Positions 1-5,145 of a stretch of DNA of 5,145 nucleotides are shown in pieces. The DNA lies in assembly GCA_947626485.1 (NCBI GenBank), contig CANQSG010000135.1:1-5145 (forward strand), written 5' to 3'. Position numbers and translations under genes: made by a program. The notes below the pieces were generated by a model that was not told where the DNA came from, did not search any database, and worked only from the letters and a program-made list of their open reading frames with translations. Positions within the stretch are counted from its first letter, which is position 1. The number at the start of each line of letters is the position of its first letter. This DNA is from an uncultured Clostridia bacterium. Its GTDB lineage: Bacteria; Bacillota; Clostridia; Oscillospirales; Acutalibacteraceae.

Positions 1-186
1 CTCACGTAAATGCACATGCACATCCGTAAAGCCGGGAAAAATATAAAGCCCTTTGCAATCCACTGCCGGAACGTCCGAAACGATCTTGTCGGAAATGTCA
101 ACAATACGCCCGTCCCGTACCAAAATATCCTGCCGCGCGAGCCGCGCCCCGCGGTAAACCGTTGCGGTTTTGAACAGCGCCGTCAT
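1..186 (-). CDS. pyrC: Dihydroorotase, N-terminal part (runs off left edge)
   Basis: Read on the minus strand from ATG at 186-184, 62 codons run without a stop to the window edge. The fragment has the layout of a cyclic amidohydrolase. Residues 1-50 form the small beta-rich N-terminal part, including the typical LVRDGRIVDI stretch at residues 22-31. The PGFTDVHVHLRE segment follows at residues 51-62. His57 and His59 are the HxH pair that binds zinc, and Arg61 is the usual substrate-contact residue. DVHVHLRE is the signature of class I dihydroorotase, which converts carbamoyl aspartate to dihydroorotate in cytoplasmic pyrimidine synthesis. Allantoinases and hydantoinases share the fold and cannot be fully excluded, since most of the protein lies outside the window. 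The start is supported by AAAGGG seven bases upstream (199-194) and by a well-placed promoter. It is transcribed divergently from the rest of the window. Confidence 0.85.
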   Translation of the reverse strand, partial: MTALFKTATVYRGARLARQDILVRDGRIVDISDKIVSDVPAVDCKGLYIFPGFTDVHVHLRE

Positions 187-217
187 CGGAATACCCTTTC
201 CAACCTTTATTTAATAT

Positions 218-246
218 ATTATAGCATAGATTTTAGATAATTGCAA
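218..246 (-). promoter_or_regulatory. Sigma-70/sigma-A promoter driving the dihydroorotase
   Basis: On the minus strand, TTGCAA (246-241, four of six matches to the -35 consensus) is followed after exactly 17 bases by a perfect TATAAT (223-218). Transcription would start near 211-212, giving a leader of about 25 bases before the ATG at 186. That leaves no room for an attenuator or riboswitch between promoter and gene. The spacer and the region just downstream are strongly AT-rich, unlike the surrounding coding DNA. Confidence 0.75.
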
Positions 247-273
247 GGGCTTTTCAAAAAAATTCCGGTCGCC

Positions 274-302
274 TTGACTTTTTGATGCAGCGGTGCTATA
301 AT
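274..302 (+). promoter_or_regulatory. Sigma-70/sigma-A promoter driving the rightward gene
   Basis: TTGACT (274-279, five of six matches) and a perfect TATAAT (297-302) are separated by the optimal 17 bases. The predicted transcription start is near 309, only about 13 bases before the ATG at 322. The ribosome binding site GGGAGAG (309-315) would therefore lie at the very 5' end of the mRNA. The promoter sits back-to-back with the leftward one, with 27 bases between the two -35 boxes. That gap contains a run of seven A (256-262). No clear operator palindrome is visible. Confidence 0.75.
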
Positions 303-321
303 TGAGGCGGGAGAGATCGCG

Positions 322-513
322 ATGCGCAAAATTCTGATCGTCGAGGACGACCGCGCCTTGGCGTCGGAGCAGCGGCGGCTTTTGCAGGACGCCGGATACG
401 ACGCGGACGTTCTGAATACCGGATTTTCAGACCCCGAGCGCGCGGCGCGGACGATCGCGGAAGCGATGCCCGACCTTGTTTTGCTGGATATCGGGCTTGC
501 GGGCGGCAGCGGC
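322..513 (+). pseudogene. Response-regulator receiver domain fragment (5' half only)
   Basis: The first 64 codons of the fused frame read as the front of an OmpR/VanR-like response regulator. They show strand beta-1 (KILIVEDD, residues 3-10) with acidic-pocket residues Glu8, Asp9 and Asp10. Helix alpha-1 and strand beta-2 follow, then beta-3 (DLVLLDIGL, residues 51-59) with the phospho-acceptor Asp56. The post-phosphorylation loop GGSG sits at 61-64. Receivers are about 120 residues. Everything after beta-3 is missing, including the conserved Thr/Ser of beta-4, the Lys of beta-5 and any DNA-binding domain. No partner histidine kinase is present. Such a fragment should neither fold normally nor regulate transcription. 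The start is supported by GGGAGAG at 309-315 and by the promoter just upstream. It is the remnant, or chimeric left half, of a two-component regulator gene that was once divergent from the dihydroorotase gene. Confidence 0.7.
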
Positions 514-1617
514 ACGCTGAAAATCGGCGCGAGCGGTCCGCTGACCGGCGGCGCTTCGGTCTACGGTCTTGCGGTGCAGAACGCCGCGCAGATGGCCGTC
601 GACGAGATCAACGAGGCCGGCGGTCTCAACGGCATGCAGTTTGAATTCTCCATGCTCGACGACAAGAACGACGCCTCGACCATCGCCACCAACTACGCGT
701 CGCTGTTCGAGGACGGCATGCAGGTCTCGCTCGGCACGGTGACCTCCAAGCCCGGTCTGGAATTCAAGAACCTGTCGAAGGAGGACAACGTCTTCTTCCT
801 GACGCCTTCCGCCTCCGCCGACGCCATCCCCGAATTCGACAACGGCTATCAGCTCTGCTTCGCCGACGGCAACCAGGGCGCGGCCGCCGCGAAATACGTC
901 AACGACAATCTCGCGGGCAACACCATCGGCGTGCTGTACAAATCGGACGACGTCTATTCCACCGGCATCCTGAACCAGTTCAAGGACACGCTCGACGATT
1001 CGGTGCAGCTGATCGAAGCGAGCTTCATGGGCGAGACCGTCGCCTCCTTCGACTCGCAGATCAACCTGCTGAAGGGTTGCAAGTTCATCTTCATGCCGAT
1101 CTATTACACCCCGGCTTCCCAGTTCATGGTGCAGGCCAAGAACGTCATCGCGCCGGACGCGGTCTATTATGGCTGCGACGGGCTCGACGGCATTGAGACC
1201 GGCGTCGAAGGCTTCGACATCTACACCATCCCGCAGGAAATTTCCTTCCTGTCGCACTTCAACTCCAAGGCGACCGAAGGCCCCGCCGCCGACTTCATTC
1301 AGAAGTACGTCGACAAGTACGGCGCGGAGACCCTCAACCAGTTCGGCGCCGCTGCCTATGACTGCATCTACGCCCTCTACGGCGCGATGAAGCAGGCCAT
1401 CGACAACGGCAAGGAGATCACCGCCGACACCTCCGCCTCCGACCTCTGCGACATCCTGAAGGAGATCTTCAACGGCGGCTATTCCTTCACCGGCGTGACC
1501 GGCGAATATGCGAACGGCGCCCAGACCTCGATGAGCTGGAACGCGAACGGCTACGTCAACAAGGCCGCCGTCAAGTACATCGTCAAGGAAGCCGGCGCGA
1601 CCGCGCCCGCGAAATAA
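322..1617 (+). CDS. livJ: LivJ-type substrate-binding protein fused to a truncated response-regulator receiver
   Basis: This is one 431-codon frame with two unrelated parts. Residues 1-64 are half a CheY-like receiver. Residues 65-431 match the mature part of a Peripla_BP_6 (LivJ-like) protein, the ligand-capturing subunit of branched-chain amino-acid ABC importers. Landmarks are IGASGPLTGG at 68-77, AVDEINEAGG at 92-101, GTVTSKP at 138-144 and TPSASADAI at 161-169. The serines and threonines at 139-142 and 163-165 are where this family holds the ligand's alpha-carboxyl and amino groups. A normal LivJ begins with a signal peptide, usually a lipoprotein one in Firmicutes, then a short linker and the IG.xGPLTG strand. 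Here the export signal is replaced by the receiver piece, so the product as written should not be secreted. I find no internal start with a ribosome binding site that would restore one. Gene order with livH, livM and livG supports the transporter assignment. The binding-protein half is a secure call; the fusion as a real protein is not. The true ligand may be an amino acid other than Leu/Ile/Val. Confidence 0.8.
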   Translation: MRKILIVEDDRALASEQRRLLQDAGYDADVLNTGFSDPERAARTIAEAMPDLVLLDIGLAGGSGTLKIGASGPLTGGASVYGLAVQNAAQMAVDEINEAGGLNGMQFEFSMLDDKNDASTIATNYASLFEDGMQVSLGTVTSKPGLEFKNLSKEDNVFFLTPSASADAIPEFDNGYQLCFADGNQGAAAAKYVNDNLAGNTIGVLYKSDDVYSTGILNQFKDTLDDSVQLIEASFMGETVASFDSQINLLKGCKFIFMPIYYTPASQFMVQAKNVIAPDAVYYGCDGLDGIETGVEGFDIYTIPQEISFLSHFNSKATEGPAADFIQKYVDKYGAETLNQFGAAAYDCIYALYGAMKQAIDNGKEITADTSASDLCDILKEIFNGGYSFTGVTGEYANGAQTSMSWNANGYVNKAAVKYIVKEAGATAPAK

Positions 1618-1647
1618 AGCGCAACACAAACGGAACACTGCGGCATT

Positions 1648-1676
1648 TGCCGGTACGGGATTTTTCCGTACCGGCA
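1648..1676 (+). other. Perfect 11-bp hairpin between livJ and livH
   Basis: Arms 1648-1658 (TGCCGGTACGG) and 1666-1676 (CCGTACCGGCA) are exact reverse complements around a seven-base loop, GATTTTT. The sequence after the stem (gatgtcatg) has no T-run, so this is not a standard intrinsic terminator. In Liv and similar ABC operons, a stem after the binding-protein gene commonly protects the upstream mRNA from 3' exonucleases or causes partial termination. Either effect gives more binding protein than permease. That role here is inferred from position. The gap 1618-1716 holds no other recognisable element apart from the livH ribosome binding site. Confidence 0.6.
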
Positions 1677-1704
1677 GATGTCATGTCATTCGAAAGCCCT
1701 TCCT

Positions 1705-1711
1705 GAGGAGG
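1705..1711 (+). promoter_or_regulatory. Ribosome binding site that fixes the livH start
   Basis: GAGGAGG lies five bases before the ATG at 1717. An in-frame ATG at 1678 would add 13 residues (MSCHSKALPEEAP). It overlaps the hairpin's downstream flank, has no ribosome binding site, and encodes a leader unlike LivH N-termini. The 1717 start is therefore preferred. Confidence 0.85.
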
Positions 1712-1716
1712 CGCCT

Positions 1717-2589
1717 ATGGAATTTTTGCATACACTCATCAACGGGTTGAGCCTCGGCGGCATCTACGCGTTGGTCGCGCTTGGGTACACGATGGTGTAC
1801 GGGATCGCCAAGATGCTGAACTTCGCCCACGGCGACATCATCATGGTGAGCGGGTACGTCATTCTCGTGTTTTTAAGCATGACCGGCAACCCGCTGCTCG
1901 CGATTTTCGCGTCGATCGTCTTCTGCATTCTGCTCGGCGTCGTCATCGAAAAGGTCGCCTATAAGCCGCTGCGGGGCGCGTCGCCGCTCGCGGTGCTCAT
2001 CACCGCCATCGGCGTCAGCTATCTGCTGCAAAGCCTCGCCCAGATGATCTTCGGCGCCGACCCGAAAATGATCGTCATTTACGATTTCGGCTCCGTTTCC
2101 ATCGGCGCATTCTCGATCGAGGTCAAGACCCTGCTGACCCTCTTCGCCTCGCTGGTCGTCATGATCTCGCTGACCCTCTTTATCAAATTCAGCCGAACCG
2201 GCAGGGCGATGCTCGCCGTTTCGGAGGATCGCGGCGCGGCGCAGCTGATGGGCGTCAGCGTCAACCGCATCATCACGATCACCTTTGCCATCGGCTCGGC
2301 GCTCGCCGCGCTGGCGGGCACCTTTTACCTGCTCAAAGCGCCCAACATGAACCCGACCTTCGGCTCTCTGCCCGGCATCAAGGCCTTTACCGCCGCCGTC
2401 ATCGGAGGCATCGGCTCGGTGCCCGGCGCCATGTTCGGCGGGCTGCTGCTCGGCATCATCGAATGCCTCTGCAACGCGGTGCCCGTCCTCTCGCCCTATA
2501 CCGACGCGATCGAATTCCTGATCCTGATCCTCATTCTGCTCGTCAAACCGACCGGCATTTTGGGCAAAAAGAGGAGGGAGAAGGTATGA
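1717..2589 (+). CDS. livH: Branched-chain amino-acid ABC transporter permease LivH
   Basis: A 290-residue integral membrane protein, the usual length for LivH, which pairs with LivM to form the import channel. About eight hydrophobic segments are visible, roughly at residues 8-28, 39-57, 60-78, 92-112, 137-157, 185-206, 220-247 and 262-277. Family hallmarks are NGLSLGGIYALVALGYTMVYG at the N-terminus (from residue 9), LNFAHGD at 34-40, and YKPLRG at 82-87. The cytoplasmic coupling loop RAMLAVSEDRGAAQLMGV at 163-180 would contact the ATPases. GGIGSVPGAMFGG at 230-242 is another family motif. The protein ends in a basic tail (KKRREKV). The stop codon overlaps the livM start in an ATGA, indicating translational coupling. 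No frameshift or missing motif is seen. The substrate cannot be read from the permease alone: Leu/Ile/Val, other amino acids, or urea/amide-type ligands are all carried by this family. Confidence 0.95.
   Translation: MEFLHTLINGLSLGGIYALVALGYTMVYGIAKMLNFAHGDIIMVSGYVILVFLSMTGNPLLAIFASIVFCILLGVVIEKVAYKPLRGASPLAVLITAIGVSYLLQSLAQMIFGADPKMIVIYDFGSVSIGAFSIEVKTLLTLFASLVVMISLTLFIKFSRTGRAMLAVSEDRGAAQLMGVSVNRIITITFAIGSALAALAGTFYLLKAPNMNPTFGSLPGIKAFTAAVIGGIGSVPGAMFGGLLLGIIECLCNAVPVLSPYTDAIEFLILILILLVKPTGILGKKRREKV
2571..2589 (+). promoter_or_regulatory. livM ribosome binding site and ATGA overlap
   Basis: GAGGAGG at 2571-2577, inside the last codons of livH, lies eight bases before the livM ATG at 2586, which overlaps the livH stop TGA (2587-2589). 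This strong signal rules out the longer in-frame start at 2463, which would bury 123 bases inside livH. Confidence 0.85.
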
Positions 2590-3803
2590 CGCGCGCAACA
2601 TCGACTGCCGCGAAACGGCAGATCAAGTGGAAATACATCGCGAATTATCTCGTCATCGGCGTGCTGACCCTGCTTTTCGGCGGTTTGAGCCTTGCCGGAC
2701 AGCTCGGCCAGTCGACCGTCTACCTGCTCGAAAAAATGAGCATCAGCGTCATTCTCGCCGTCTCGCTCTGCCTTGTCGTCGGCTTCATGGGGGAGCTGAG
2801 CCTCGGACACGCCGGCTTTATGTGCGTCGGCGCCTACCTCGGCGGCAAGGTCGCGGCGCTGCTTTCCGATCTGCTCGGCAGCGGCAACAACGTCCTCGCG
2901 CTGCTCGCCTCGCTGCTCGTCGGCGGGCTGTGCGCCGCCGTCTGCGGCTTCCTCATCGGGCTGCCCGCGCTGCGGCTGCGGGGGGACTACCTCGCCATCG
3001 TGACGCTGGCGTTCGGGGAGATCGTCCGCGTCATTTTCCAGAACACCTCGCTCGAGAGCTTCGGCGGGACGCTCGGCATGAAAACGCCCCGCTTCAACCG
3101 GAATTATCTCTTCCTGTTCGGCTTCCTGCTCGTACTGGCGACGCTCGCCGTCATCCAGAACTTCCTGCGCAGCAAGCACGGACGCGCCGTGACGGCGATC
3201 CGCGACAATGAGATCGCGGCGCGCGCCACCGGCATCAACGTCACAAAATACAAGCTCATCGGCTTCGTGCTCTCGGCGTTTTTCGCCGGGATCGCCGGCG
3301 TGCTTTACAGCTACAGCAACTATCAGGTCGAAAGCTCGAAATTCGGCTATAACTATTCGATCGAAATCCTCGTGATGGTCGTGCTCGGCGGGATGGGCAG
3401 CATCAACGGCTCCATCATCGCCGCCGTCCTGATCACCTATCTCAACACCCGCCTTGCGACGGTGCTGACCGGCAATTTGGCCGTGCTGCAAAACCTCGTC
3501 TATGCGCTGGTGCTCGTCGGCATCGTCATCTACAACAACGCGCCCGCCCTCAAATCCTTCCGCGAGCGCGTCAACCTCAAGGCGCTGCTTTCCAAGCTCA
3601 AAAAGCCGGTGCAGGACCCGGCGGTCATCCGCGAGGACGCCGCGGCATGGGACCGCATCCCCACCAAGATCGACATGGACGATCTGCTGACGGTGGAATT
3701 ACAACAGAAAAAAGCCGCCCCTGCCGACGCGGACAGCGACGGCGAGGCGAACAGCGACGCGGCTTCCGACGAAACCGCCGACAGAAAGAAGGACGAAACA
3801 TGA
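2586..3803 (+). CDS. livM: Branched-chain amino-acid ABC transporter permease LivM with acidic C-terminal tail
   Basis: A 405-residue membrane protein and the second half of the Liv channel. Key motifs are MGELSLGHAGFMCVGAY at 68-84, PALRLRGDYLAIVTLAFGEI at 127-146, the coupling loop GRAVTAIRDNEIAARATGI at 199-217, and VVLGGMGSINGSIIAA at 265-280. Hydrophobic segments lie around 20-38, 52-68, 75-95, 103-126, 173-191, 222-243, 258-285 and 300-317. The membrane part ends near residue 320 (NNAPALKSFRERV). About 80 further hydrophilic residues follow. They begin with a basic stretch (KALLSKLKK, 332-340), then a WDRIPTKIDMDDLL block at 355-368, and end in a low-complexity tail rich in Asp, Glu, Ala and Ser (378-405). 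From memory, clostridial LivM proteins often carry a WDxIPTK-like tail, while the acidic end is variable. Start and stop both overlap the neighbouring genes by ATGA. Confidence 0.95.
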   Translation: MTRATSTAAKRQIKWKYIANYLVIGVLTLLFGGLSLAGQLGQSTVYLLEKMSISVILAVSLCLVVGFMGELSLGHAGFMCVGAYLGGKVAALLSDLLGSGNNVLALLASLLVGGLCAAVCGFLIGLPALRLRGDYLAIVTLAFGEIVRVIFQNTSLESFGGTLGMKTPRFNRNYLFLFGFLLVLATLAVIQNFLRSKHGRAVTAIRDNEIAARATGINVTKYKLIGFVLSAFFAGIAGVLYSYSNYQVESSKFGYNYSIEILVMVVLGGMGSINGSIIAAVLITYLNTRLATVLTGNLAVLQNLVYALVLVGIVIYNNAPALKSFRERVNLKALLSKLKKPVQDPAVIREDAAAWDRIPTKIDMDDLLTVELQQKKAAPADADSDGEANSDAASDETADRKKDET

Positions 3804-4876
3804 GCAACATTTGGATCGGCTATTCGCAGGAGGGTCTCGCCATCAAGCAGACCGACCTGAAATTTTACGACGTGACGAAGCCGCCCATCAGCCTGCACGG
3901 TCTGCCGACCGAGCGGTACGGCTTCCGCCGCCTGCCGGACGCGCTCTGCGAGGCGGTGCCCTCCGTCAAGAAACACGCCGAGACGGCGGCGGGGGTGCGC
4001 GCCCGCTTCGCGACCGACTCCCCCTATCTCGCCATCCGCCTGACCCACCGCGATTACGGCCTCGGCGGCCCCTGCACCAGCAAAACCGCCGCCTGCGGCG
4101 TCGCGGTCTATTACGAGCAGGACGGCAAGGACGTTTTCGGCGGGCTCTACACCGTGCCGCGCGACCGGCAGGAGGGCTATGAAGGCGAGCTGCGCCTGCC
4201 CGAGGGCAGAAAAGAGATCACCCTCTGCCTGCCGACCTACACCGAAGTATTCAGCATGGAGATCGGCATTCGTGAAGGCTGCCTGCTCGAAGCCCACCGC
4301 CCCTACCGCATCGAGACCCCCGTCGTCTTTTACGGCTCCTCGATCACGCAGGGCGGATCGGCGGGACACCCCGGGACGATCTACGAGAATTTCATCTCCC
4401 GCAACCTCGACTGCGATTATTACAACCTCGGTTTTTCGGGCAACTGCAAGGGCGAACCCGAGATCGCGCGGTATATCGCCGGGCTGTCGATGTCGGCGTT
4501 TGTCCTCGATTACGACCACAACGCGCCGACCGTCGACCATCTCGCAAAGACCCACGAGCCCTTCTTCCGCATCATCCGCGAGGCGCAGCCCGAGCTGCCC
4601 ATCGTGCTCGTGAGCCGGCCGGGGTATAACCTCTGCGAGGAGATGCAGGCGCGCCGCGCCGTCATCGCGCAGACCTTTGTCAACGCCCGCGCCGCCGGCG
4701 ACCAAAACGTCTATTTTGTCAACGGCTACCAGATGTTCCCCGAAGCCTGCCGCGACGATTGCACGCTCGACGGCTGCCACCCGAACGACCTCGGCATGTA
4801 TTACATGGCGCAGAGCATCGGCGGGGTGCTTAAAGAAATCCTGTCGTCGATGAAGGTCGACACCGGAGAGGAGTAA
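3800..4876 (+). CDS. SGNH/GDSL-type hydrolase (GxDLY-type N-domain plus Lipase_GDSL_3-like domain)
   Basis: A 358-residue protein with no signal peptide or membrane segment, so probably cytoplasmic. Residues 1 to about 170 form a beta-rich N-terminal domain resembling the SGNH N-domain; GVAVY at 100-104 sits where GxDLY is expected. The catalytic SGNH domain follows. Block I is VVFYGSSITQGG at 175-186 with probable nucleophile Ser181. Block II is YNLGFSGN at 208-215, supplying the oxyanion glycine. Block III is DYDHNAP at 237-243 with Asn241. Block V is DGCHPND at 324-330 with Asp324 and His327. All catalytic positions are present. Such enzymes hydrolyse esters, often acetyl groups on sugars, but the substrate here is unknown. 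The ATG at 3800 overlaps the livM stop (ATGA), and AGAAGGA at 3787-3793 is six bases upstream, so the longer frame from 3647 is rejected. livG starts six bases after the stop. An ester hydrolase inside a Liv operon is unusual. Confidence 0.93.
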   Translation: MSNIWIGYSQEGLAIKQTDLKFYDVTKPPISLHGLPTERYGFRRLPDALCEAVPSVKKHAETAAGVRARFATDSPYLAIRLTHRDYGLGGPCTSKTAACGVAVYYEQDGKDVFGGLYTVPRDRQEGYEGELRLPEGRKEITLCLPTYTEVFSMEIGIREGCLLEAHRPYRIETPVVFYGSSITQGGSAGHPGTIYENFISRNLDCDYYNLGFSGNCKGEPEIARYIAGLSMSAFVLDYDHNAPTVDHLAKTHEPFFRIIREAQPELPIVLVSRPGYNLCEEMQARRAVIAQTFVNARAAGDQNVYFVNGYQMFPEACRDDCTLDGCHPNDLGMYYMAQSIGGVLKEILSSMKVDTGEE

Positions 4877-4882
4877 TTCACC

Positions 4883-5145
4883 ATGGCGGAATACCTGCTG
4901 GAGACCCGATCGCTCGGCATCGCGTTCGGCGGGTTAAAAGCGGTGGAGGATCTGAACCTGAAGATCCGCAAAAACCAGCTTTACGGCCTCGTCGGCCCCA
5001 ACGGCGCGGGGAAGACGACCGTCTTCAACCTGCTGACCGGCGTTTACCAGCCGACCGCCGGCACCTTTTTCCTCGACGGGGAGGAGATGATCCTGGCAGC
5101 CAACGCTGACGATCTGAAAAAGGCGGAGGAGAACGGGATGGCGCC
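4883..5145 (+). CDS. livG: Branched-chain amino-acid ABC transporter ATP-binding protein LivG, N-terminal part
   Basis: The first 87 codons of an ABC ATPase run off the right edge. Residues 12-37 (from GIAFGGLKAV to LYGLV) are the typical LivG opening. The Walker A motif GPNGAGKTT is at 38-46, with Lys44 and Thr45 binding the nucleotide phosphates, followed by FNLLTGVYQPTAG at 48-60. The frame ends at ENGMA, where LivG proteins normally continue into the ARTFQN Q-loop segment. The Q-loop, signature motif and Walker B are outside the window. Together with LivF, the product would power LivHM from the cytoplasmic face. GGAGAGGAG at 4865-4873, overlapping the end of the SGNH gene, gives a well-placed ribosome binding site nine bases before the ATG. 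The short gap and shared strand put it in the same operon. Confidence 0.93.
   Translation, partial: MAEYLLETRSLGIAFGGLKAVEDLNLKIRKNQLYGLVGPNGAGKTTVFNLLTGVYQPTAGTFFLDGEEMILAANADDLKKAEENGMA

Noticed and set aside
10..240. Plus-strand frame of 76 codons over the dihydroorotase gene
   Set aside because: It lies opposite the clear dihydroorotase N-terminus, has no ribosome binding site, and encodes no recognisable protein.
322..1617. A genuinely new receiver-coupled ligand sensor
   Set aside because: The receiver is cut off after its third strand and lacks residues needed for folding and signalling, and composition changes at the join. A chimera or deletion explains it better unless spanning reads prove otherwise.
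427..1638. Long minus-strand open frame of about 400 codons opposite livJ
   Set aside because: It mirrors the codon bias of the real plus-strand gene in GC-rich DNA. Its translation is Val/Gly/Asp/Arg-rich with no recognisable domain and no convincing start.
1648..1680. Intrinsic terminator after livJ
   Set aside because: The stem is strong, but no T-run follows it on the plus strand, so it is listed as a hairpin of uncertain role.
1678..1716. Upstream in-frame ATG giving LivH 13 extra residues
   Set aside because: It has no ribosome binding site, while GAGGAGG is ideally placed for the ATG at 1717, where the typical LivH N-terminus begins.
2496..3491. Long minus-strand open frame opposite livM
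   Set aside because: The translation is a monotonous Asp/Glu/Arg/Ala/His mix, the expected antisense image of a hydrophobic membrane protein. The same holds for the frame at 1873-2601 opposite livH.
3647..3799. Longer in-frame start for the SGNH hydrolase
   Set aside because: It would overlap livM by about 150 bases and add a Arg/Gly-rich extension unlike the family; the ATGA start at 3800 has a good ribosome binding site.
3530..4780. Minus-strand frame of about 416 codons opposite the SGNH gene and the end of livM
   Set aside because: It is antisense to two well-supported genes, has no family motif, and is explained by high GC at codon third positions.

Overview
The window looks like a piece of a GC-rich Firmicutes genome, probably class Clostridia (Oscillospirales-like). 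This rests on the style of the branched-chain amino-acid (Liv) ABC transporter proteins, the strong AGGAGG-type ribosome binding sites, near-consensus sigma-70/sigma-A promoters in an AT-rich gap, and a GxDLY-type SGNH hydrolase of a kind I associate with gut Clostridia. The taxonomic call is inference from remembered family resemblance. No search was run.

Layout. Positions 1-186 (minus strand) hold the first 62 codons of a dihydroorotase (pyrC-like), which runs off the left edge. Positions 187-321 are a compact divergent control region with two promoters pointing away from each other. Positions 322-1617 (plus) are one open frame that changes identity abruptly. Its first ~64 codons are the front half of a response-regulator receiver domain. 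The rest is the mature part of a LivJ-type periplasmic-binding protein without its signal peptide. After a 99-base gap with a perfect 11-bp hairpin come livH (1717-2589) and livM (2586-3803), the two permeases. An SGNH/GDSL-type hydrolase follows (3800-4876), then the start of livG (4883 to the window end), the first ATPase. livH/livM and livM/SGNH overlap by ATGA, and SGNH/livG are 6 bases apart, so these four genes are almost certainly one co-translated operon. A livF is expected just outside the window.

How they work together. LivJ captures an amino acid or related small ligand outside the membrane, LivH and LivM form the channel, and LivG (with LivF) drives import by ATP hydrolysis. The cytoplasmic SGNH hydrolase in the middle of the operon suggests that either the ligand or a linked metabolite carries an ester or acyl group, but this is conjecture.

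The point that most needs attention is the receiver/LivJ fusion. Both domains are truncated at the join, a cytoplasmic domain is welded to an extracytoplasmic one, and amino-acid and codon composition change there (six arginines in the first 64 residues, none in the following 367). It is best read as an assembly chimera or a deletion junction, not a new protein architecture. If it is a chimera, everything left of about position 513 (pyrC, both promoters, receiver fragment) may come from another locus or another genome than the liv operon. I see no RNA genes, CRISPR arrays or mobile elements.
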